NCBI RefSeq assembly: GCF_014697475.1
Contig: NZ_JACJRV010000065.1
Span: 1-40,074 of the forward strand
Direction of reading: 5' to 3'
Length of the DNA: 40,074 bases
Source of the DNA: Nostoc sp. FACHB-152
GTDB lineage: Bacteria > Cyanobacteriota > Cyanobacteriia > Cyanobacteriales > Nostocaceae
Part shown: in pieces, positions 35,155 to 40,074 of the stretch
Layout: every line of letters begins with the position of its first letter
Numbering within the stretch: the first letter of the stretch is position 1
The notes under the pieces: model-generated
Databases searched by the model: none
The model's input: the letters and a program-made list of their open reading frames with translations, nothing else
What the model was told of the DNA's origin: nothing
Made by a program: the position numbers and the translations under genes

Positions 35155-35305
35155 TTCATCCAGTTAAAATCTTTGCTTTATATAGCTTTACAAACAGCTT
35201 GAGCCTATCTTTGACAAATTCTTGTTAGCATAAATTGCTACTTTTACTGAACTCAGAGTGTCAATTTTTAAGTAAAATTTTGCGTAACTATTCCAAATTT
35301 TACTA

Positions 35306-36028
35306 ATGCTCTCCTTATCTAAGGTTCTCAAAGAAAAACAATTGTCTTATGTAGTAGTACTTGTCTTATTACTACTGCTTTTAGGAATAGGAGGGGTTCC
35401 CGGATACTTGACAGGACGTTGGCAATGGAAACAGCCGCCACCTGTCACCACCCTCAAGGAATTAAGAAAAATACGTGAAACTGGATTAACCATTCCTGGG
35501 TGGCAAACAGTTGAACAATCTCAACAACTAGTTGGCGAACATAAATGGTCGTTACAAATCCTGAAACAAGCAACTTCCCAAACCCAAGCGATACTGCTGT
35601 TATTGCCACAAAATGGCCCGCGAGACCAACCTGAAGTGGAGTGGACAGAAATTAATGGCTGGGGAAAGTCTCGCTGGGGGAAATGGGATCTAGCCCAAGA
35701 AGGTATTGTTGAATTTAAGGTCAAACAGCCCGCAAATTCCGGTTCAAGTTCCGAAATCCCAGTAAAAGCTAAATTTTTTCGAGCTTCTACACAACAAGAT
35801 ACCTTTGCTGTTTTACAGTGGTATGCTTTTGCCAATGGCGGAGATCCATTACCTTTACGTTGGTTCGTAGCCGATCAATTGGCACAGTTACGAAAACATC
35901 GTGTTCCTTGGGTAGCGGTTAGTATTATGTTACCAATGGAACCTTTAGGCAAAGTTGAAACTACTTGGCCTTTGGCTCAGTCTTTGGGTGAAACAGTACA
36001 AACTACATTGATGGCAAAACCTCTATAA
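35306..36028 (+). CDS. Cyanoexosortase B system-associated protein
   Basis: A 240-aa membrane-anchored protein. A hydrophobic N-terminal segment (about residues 14-33, YVVVLVLLLLLLGIGGVPGYL) is followed by a periplasmic domain with EpsI-like character, including LRKIRETGLTIPGWQTVEQ and the WSLQILKQ and FRASTQQDTFAVLQWYAFANG segments. Proteins of this kind accompany cyanoexosortase B and probably help it or its substrates at the membrane. It is separated from the exosortase gene by the NACHT module, which suggests the module was inserted between the pair. The following genes encode polysaccharide export proteins in the same orientation. Confidence 0.8.
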   Translation: MLSLSKVLKEKQLSYVVVLVLLLLLLGIGGVPGYLTGRWQWKQPPPVTTLKELRKIRETGLTIPGWQTVEQSQQLVGEHKWSLQILKQATSQTQAILLLLPQNGPRDQPEVEWTEINGWGKSRWGKWDLAQEGIVEFKVKQPANSGSSSEIPVKAKFFRASTQQDTFAVLQWYAFANGGDPLPLRWFVADQLAQLRKHRVPWVAVSIMLPMEPLGKVETTWPLAQSLGETVQTTLMAKPL

Positions 36029-36172
36029 GAAGTTTATAAGTATATATGCTTAAATTTGTCGGAAATTAACATCCGTGAGTAATTCTGTTAATCAACAAAA
36101 TACATAAAAGTGATTTTCAGAGTAAAATAACGACGCGGTGTAACAAATTATGAAGTCAGCTTTACTGCACTA

Positions 36173-37573
36173 ATGTTCCTAGCTTCCCATTATTATGTGC
36201 GTGCATTTAGCACCCTGTGTTTTGTGAGTATTCAGGCAGGTGTTTTCTTAATTAACACTGTCCAACCTGTTGTGGCTCAACCTTTGCCATCTTTAAAAAC
36301 ATCGCCAGGGCTATTGCTTCCGCAACCACCCGCAAATTCTGCTGATGTACTGCCGCTACAGCCTCCTTCACCGCCGCCTAACGCTGACACTGTACCTCCT
36401 GAAAATGGCGCATCCTCCCAACTCACCCGTTATCTTTTAGGCCCTGGAGATATCATTGGTGTTGTGTTTCAACGCCCTACTGGTGCTTATCGCTTAGGGC
36501 CGGGAGATGCTATTAGCGTCGTAGTTCAACGCTTTCCAGATTTAAGTTTTCAAGCTTCGATCAATCCAGAAGGTAACATTATAGTGCCATTACTAGGCAC
36601 GGTTTCACTCCAAGGTTTAACGTTGCAAGAGGCACAGGAAAAAATTCGCTTTTTACTGAATCGTTATGTAATTAATCCTGTAATTGTTTTGTCTTTGACT
36701 GGGGTGCGTCCTGATTTGAGTTTTCAAGCTCAAATTAGCCCAGAAGGAACTATTGTGGTGCCACAAGTAGGAGTCATATCGATACAAGGCTTGAGTTTAG
36801 CCGAAGCCCAAGAAAAAATTCGCTTGAGTTTAAGCAAGATTATTACCGAGCCAGCGATCGCCGTATCTCTAGTTACACCACGACCTGTACAAGTTACAAT
36901 TAGCGGGGAAGTGTTTCGCCCAGGTATCTATCCTGTTGGTTCATCAACACCAAGGGTTGCTGATGCTTTACTGATAGCTGGTGGTTCGACAATGAACGCC
37001 GACTTGCGACAGGTGCAAGTACGCCGCAAGTTGATGGATGGTTCAGTAATTTCCCAAAATATTGATTTGTATGCAGCATTACAAAATGGTGGCACAGTGC
37101 CGAATTTGCGCTTGCAAGATGGTGATGCTGTAATTGTGCCACGCCGGGAAGTCGGCAATGATGATGGTTACGATCGCAATTTAATAGCTCGTTCATCTTT
37201 GGCTGTGCCACAGATTCGAGTCCGAGTATTAAATTATGCCGCAGGCGGCTTGGTAACACAAACTTTGCCCAATGGCAGTAGTTTTGTGGATGCTTTGGGA
37301 GGGATTAATTTAGATACAGCTAACCTCCGAGATATTGCTTTAGTTCGCTTTGACCAAGAAAAAGGCCGCGCCGTAACTCAAAAACTAGATGCGAAAAAAG
37401 CTCTGAGTGGTGATATCTCGCAAAATGTACCTCTGCAAGATAACGATGTGATTGTTGTTGGGCGTAATCTAATTACTAGAATTACTAATATCTTTAGTAC
37501 TGTTACTCGCCCATTCTTTGATGTTCAAAGTTTTCTCCGCTTCTTTGATTTCTTGGGTGGTGGTTCAAGGTAA
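36173..37573 (+). CDS. Polysaccharide export outer-membrane protein (Wza-like, SLBB)
   Basis: A 466-aa exported protein with a signal peptide (about residues 12-35, ending VVAQ) and a Pro-rich spacer to about 80. LGPGD motifs occur at residues 89-93 and 108-112. A polysaccharide-export block recurs at residues 122-162 (PDLSFQASINPEGNIIVP ... GLTLQEAQEKIR) and 180-220 (PDLSFQAQISPEGTIVVP ... GLSLAEAQEKIR), 58 residues apart, so part of the domain appears duplicated. An SLBB-type segment follows from about 238 (PVQVTISGEVFRPGIYPV) and further beta-rich sequence to the end. It would form the outer-membrane channel for polysaccharide, working with the Wzc-like protein that follows 140 bases later. 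Confidence 0.9.
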   Translation: MFLASHYYVRAFSTLCFVSIQAGVFLINTVQPVVAQPLPSLKTSPGLLLPQPPANSADVLPLQPPSPPPNADTVPPENGASSQLTRYLLGPGDIIGVVFQRPTGAYRLGPGDAISVVVQRFPDLSFQASINPEGNIIVPLLGTVSLQGLTLQEAQEKIRFLLNRYVINPVIVLSLTGVRPDLSFQAQISPEGTIVVPQVGVISIQGLSLAEAQEKIRLSLSKIITEPAIAVSLVTPRPVQVTISGEVFRPGIYPVGSSTPRVADALLIAGGSTMNADLRQVQVRRKLMDGSVISQNIDLYAALQNGGTVPNLRLQDGDAVIVPRREVGNDDGYDRNLIARSSLAVPQIRVRVLNYAAGGLVTQTLPNGSSFVDALGGINLDTANLRDIALVRFDQEKGRAVTQKLDAKKALSGDISQNVPLQDNDVIVVGRNLITRITNIFSTVTRPFFDVQSFLRFFDFLGGGSR

Positions 37574-37713
37574 TTTATGTTACTTAAAGAAAAGAAAGAT
37601 TAATTCATTAAAAATTGCTCAACACAGATAACAAATAATCATTGACTATTAGCTATTAACCGTTGACCATTAAATATTAACTACTACTGTTTTGCTTTCT
37701 ATATGCCTCTGCT

Positions 37714-39888
37714 ATGACCCCACCAATTGTTAAGCGTTATCTGATTGCTTTCGAGAAGTACAAATGGATTGGACTAGCTAGTTTTGCTTTAATTGTTGCA
37801 GGGTCAACGGTGGTGGCTATACAGCCAGAGCCACCGACTAACTATGTAGCAGATGGCGCACTCACTTACACTCGTCCACCAGTTTCATTTTCTGCCACTG
37901 GAAATGAGATTCAGCAACAAGGCCAGGAATTAAGCGAGGGGGCTTTGCTTTCTGATCAAATCATTGAAACTGTAGCTACTAAGCTGAATATCAAACCAAA
38001 AACTATTGGTACAAATGTGGCTCTGAAATTACCAGAAAAAGCCAAACCCGGAGAACCAGTATCCACACTAATTGAGTTGAAATATAAAGATACTGATGTT
38101 AAACGTGCCAAAGAGGTAGTTCAGGAATTGATGCAAGCCATGATTAAGCTGAGTGGTGAGATCAATACGGGGCGATTAACAGCAATTATTAAAAAGATTA
38201 ACGAACGTGTGCCACAGGTTCGGTTGGAATTACAAACAGCAGAGAAAAAATTAGAACAATATGATCGCCGCGAACGACCTGCAATATTATCAGCAGAGAA
38301 TGGTAGTTTATTAGCGGCAATAACTGCTAGCCAAAACCAGCAACGACAAATTCAATTAAATATCGCTGGTGTTGATGCTCAACTTCGCAGTTTACAAGCA
38401 AAGTTGGGTTTGGATGTTGATCGAGCTTATGTTTCTTCGGCTTTAAGTGCTGACCCCATTTTGACACAACTGCGATCGCAACTTTATCAAGCCGAATCAC
38501 AAATCGCTTTGCTGCGTCAAGACTTGCGACCTGAACACCCGACCATGATTCAGTTGCAACGTCAAAAACAAGCAACAGAAGAATTAATTCAACAACGTGC
38601 AGCAGAAGTTGTTGGCGGTGGAGGTACGGCTGCGCCTCTAGCGCGTGATGTTTCGGGTATTCGCGCCCAAAGCAACTTAGATCCTGCACGACAAGGTTTG
38701 GCTAATCAAATGGTGACGTTGCAAACCCAACGGGAGACGCTGCAACAACAATTAGCGCAACAAATCCGCGAAGAATCACGGTTGCGTCAAGAGTATTCTT
38801 TAATACCCAACAAGCAATTAGAGCGATCGCGCTTAGAACAAGAGGTAGCACTCAAAAAAGCAGTTTATGACCAAATGCAAGCTAAACTGACAGACTCTAG
38901 AACCGCAGAAGCAGAAACTGTTAGTAGCTTGACTGTTGCTCGTCCTCCAAGCATTATTCCCGAACTCAAAAAACCAAAGAGTGTACCAGCAACCTTGGCT
39001 ATTGGTAGCTTCTTAGGATTTTTAGTCGGTGGTGGAGTGATATTCTTGTTGGGTTCTCTAGAGGGAACGTTCAAAACCAAAGAAGACATCCGCGAAAGCC
39101 TCAAACAGAAAGAAGTGGCTTTGCTGGGCGAATTGCCCTTAATGCCAGTGGATGATTTACCTCCAGACATAGTTCCAGTTTTATTCTCCCCTGATTCTCC
39201 TTATTTGGAGTTTTATGAAAAATTCCGCAGTAATTTACGCCGTTTCGGGGGTAAAAACTTAAAAGTATTGCTAATTGCTAGCACTGGTAGCCAAGAAGGC
39301 AAAACAGTCAGTGCTTACAATTTGGGTATAGCTTCGGCACGTGCTGGCAAACGTACCCTAATTATTGAAACCGATTTGCGATCGCCTTCACGCGCTGCAT
39401 CTCTGAAAGTTACTCCCGACCCCGATGCCACTATCGAGCCGCTACGTTATTATGCCAGCTTGAGCGATTGTATTCGTTTAGTTCCTGATGTTGAGAATTT
39501 ATACATTATTCCTAGCCCTGGGCCTGTACGTCAGTCAGCTGCGGTTATTGAATCTAGCGAAATCCGGCGTTTGATGGAGGATGTCAGAGAGCGGTTCGAT
39601 TTGGTAATTTTAGATACTCATCCTTTAAGCCATTCCAACGATCCTTTATTAATTCAACCTTACAGTGATGGCATAGTACTGGTTGCCAGACCAAACTATA
39701 CACAAGAAAATATGTTAAGTGAGGCGATCGATCAATTAATGGAAGCTGAACTGGGATTGTTGGGCGTGATTATTAATGGTGCTGATATTGAGGTTACGGC
39801 CCCAAGGGTTGTAGAACCTAAAGCATCTTCATCTGAGGGAGGCGAAAACTCAGAAGTAGCAGCAGGGGTAAACAATAATTACAACTAA
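37714..39888 (+). CDS. Wzc/GumC-like polysaccharide copolymerase with BY-kinase-type domain
   Basis: A 724-aa inner-membrane protein that would control chain length and export of a polysaccharide. TM1 lies about residues 17-36 and TM2 about 424-446, with a long periplasmic coiled-coil-rich section between (including QNQQRQIQLNIAGVDAQLRS and QRETLQQQLAQQIREE). The cytoplasmic domain has a Walker A ASTGSQEGKTVSAYN (about 522-536), a Walker A'-like IIETDLRSP where Glu takes the place of the usual acidic Asp, and Walker B LVILDTH. The C-terminal tail (after about 700) has only one Tyr (NNNYN), so the Tyr-rich autophosphorylation cluster of classical Wzc is missing. It may be an ATPase-regulated copolymerase rather than a true tyrosine kinase. 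Preceded by the export protein; the stop is close to the window end. Confidence 0.88.
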   Translation: MTPPIVKRYLIAFEKYKWIGLASFALIVAGSTVVAIQPEPPTNYVADGALTYTRPPVSFSATGNEIQQQGQELSEGALLSDQIIETVATKLNIKPKTIGTNVALKLPEKAKPGEPVSTLIELKYKDTDVKRAKEVVQELMQAMIKLSGEINTGRLTAIIKKINERVPQVRLELQTAEKKLEQYDRRERPAILSAENGSLLAAITASQNQQRQIQLNIAGVDAQLRSLQAKLGLDVDRAYVSSALSADPILTQLRSQLYQAESQIALLRQDLRPEHPTMIQLQRQKQATEELIQQRAAEVVGGGGTAAPLARDVSGIRAQSNLDPARQGLANQMVTLQTQRETLQQQLAQQIREESRLRQEYSLIPNKQLERSRLEQEVALKKAVYDQMQAKLTDSRTAEAETVSSLTVARPPSIIPELKKPKSVPATLAIGSFLGFLVGGGVIFLLGSLEGTFKTKEDIRESLKQKEVALLGELPLMPVDDLPPDIVPVLFSPDSPYLEFYEKFRSNLRRFGGKNLKVLLIASTGSQEGKTVSAYNLGIASARAGKRTLIIETDLRSPSRAASLKVTPDPDATIEPLRYYASLSDCIRLVPDVENLYIIPSPGPVRQSAAVIESSEIRRLMEDVRERFDLVILDTHPLSHSNDPLLIQPYSDGIVLVARPNYTQENMLSEAIDQLMEAELGLLGVIINGADIEVTAPRVVEPKASSSEGGENSEVAAGVNNNYN

Positions 39889-39959
39889 TATCAACACCAA
39901 TCACAACCCTGCCCGATTAATTAATTGTTGTCAATTGTGGTTTGTTTCTCAATTAACTT

Positions 39960-40074
39960 AACGTGAGTTCGATGAACCTCTCCCCAACCCCTCTGTCTTG
40001 AAAAGTTTTGCGCCGGGAAACCCGGACGCGCAACGCCAGTGAGGGAGCCGGGAAACCCGTCCAACGCACTGGCT
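39960..40074. repeat. GC-rich dispersed repeat at the window end
   Basis: After the last gene, GCCGGGAAACCCGGACGCGC and a second GCCGGGAAACCCGTCC occur near the end. They are inverted relatives of GGACGGGTTTCCCGGC at about 13827. The repeat continues to the window edge, so its full extent is unknown. Confidence 0.65.

Noticed and set aside
34877-35167. Open frames overlapping the 3' part of the NACHT gene in other frames
   Set aside because: They are hydrophobic shadows of the membrane-encoding DNA; the NACHT frame has clear motifs and runs through them.

Overview
The window looks like a chromosome segment of a filamentous, nitrogen-fixing cyanobacterium, probably Nostoc/Anabaena-like (Nostocales). 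The evidence is about thirty copies of the HIP1 octamer GCGATCGC, heptanucleotide tandem repeats (STRR type) between genes, a nif accessory cluster, the photosynthetic-type GAPDH Gap2, an IctB-like protein, a lumenal-type cyclophilin and a cyanoexosortase. No rRNA, tRNA, CRISPR array or intact insertion sequence was seen.

Layout. 0.3-1.1 kb: a Tat-exported intradiol dioxygenase (minus strand). 1.7-5.8 kb: nif accessory genes, in order cysE (nifP type), a small Mo-nitrogenase C-terminal-domain protein, a DUF2949 protein, nifV, nifZ, nifT and a [2Fe-2S] ferredoxin-domain protein. These supply O-acetylserine/cysteine for Fe-S clusters, homocitrate for FeMo-co and maturation factors; nifHDK are not in the window. 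5.9-9.3 kb: an AT-rich accessory block with a nucleotidyltransferase, a PD-(D/E)XK nuclease-like protein, a Uma2 protein and a broken small ORF. I saw no HIP1 site in this block. 9.3-26.2 kb: mostly housekeeping genes, namely an acyltransferase, proS, a GerMN protein, an ArsR-type regulator, efp-accB, a cyclophilin, a second Uma2 protein, thiL, gap2, nadD, murC-murB, ybaB, a low-molecular-weight phosphatase, a LuxR-type response regulator and smpB.

26.4-30 kb: a WGxxGxxG small exported protein, an IctB-family membrane protein, and a GAF histidine kinase whose ATP-binding domain looks degenerate. 30.4-39.9 kb: a surface-polysaccharide and protein-sorting region, with a DegT aminotransferase, cyanoexosortase B, its associated protein, a Wza-like export protein and a Wzc/GumC-like copolymerase-kinase.

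The most interesting feature is a two-gene module at 32.6-35.2 kb. It consists of a 147-aa Q-rich/helical protein and a multi-membrane-pass NACHT ATPase, placed between cyanoexosortase B and its partner. Both proteins carry a similar Q/N-rich motif near the N-terminus (QQxQA, then (L/F)Q(Q/N)SQ). This suggests a candidate homotypic-signalling, defence-type NLR system. Other points of note are direct repeats upstream of cysE/nifP, heptamer arrays that supply start and stop codons, and a 54-bp tandem duplication upstream of murC.
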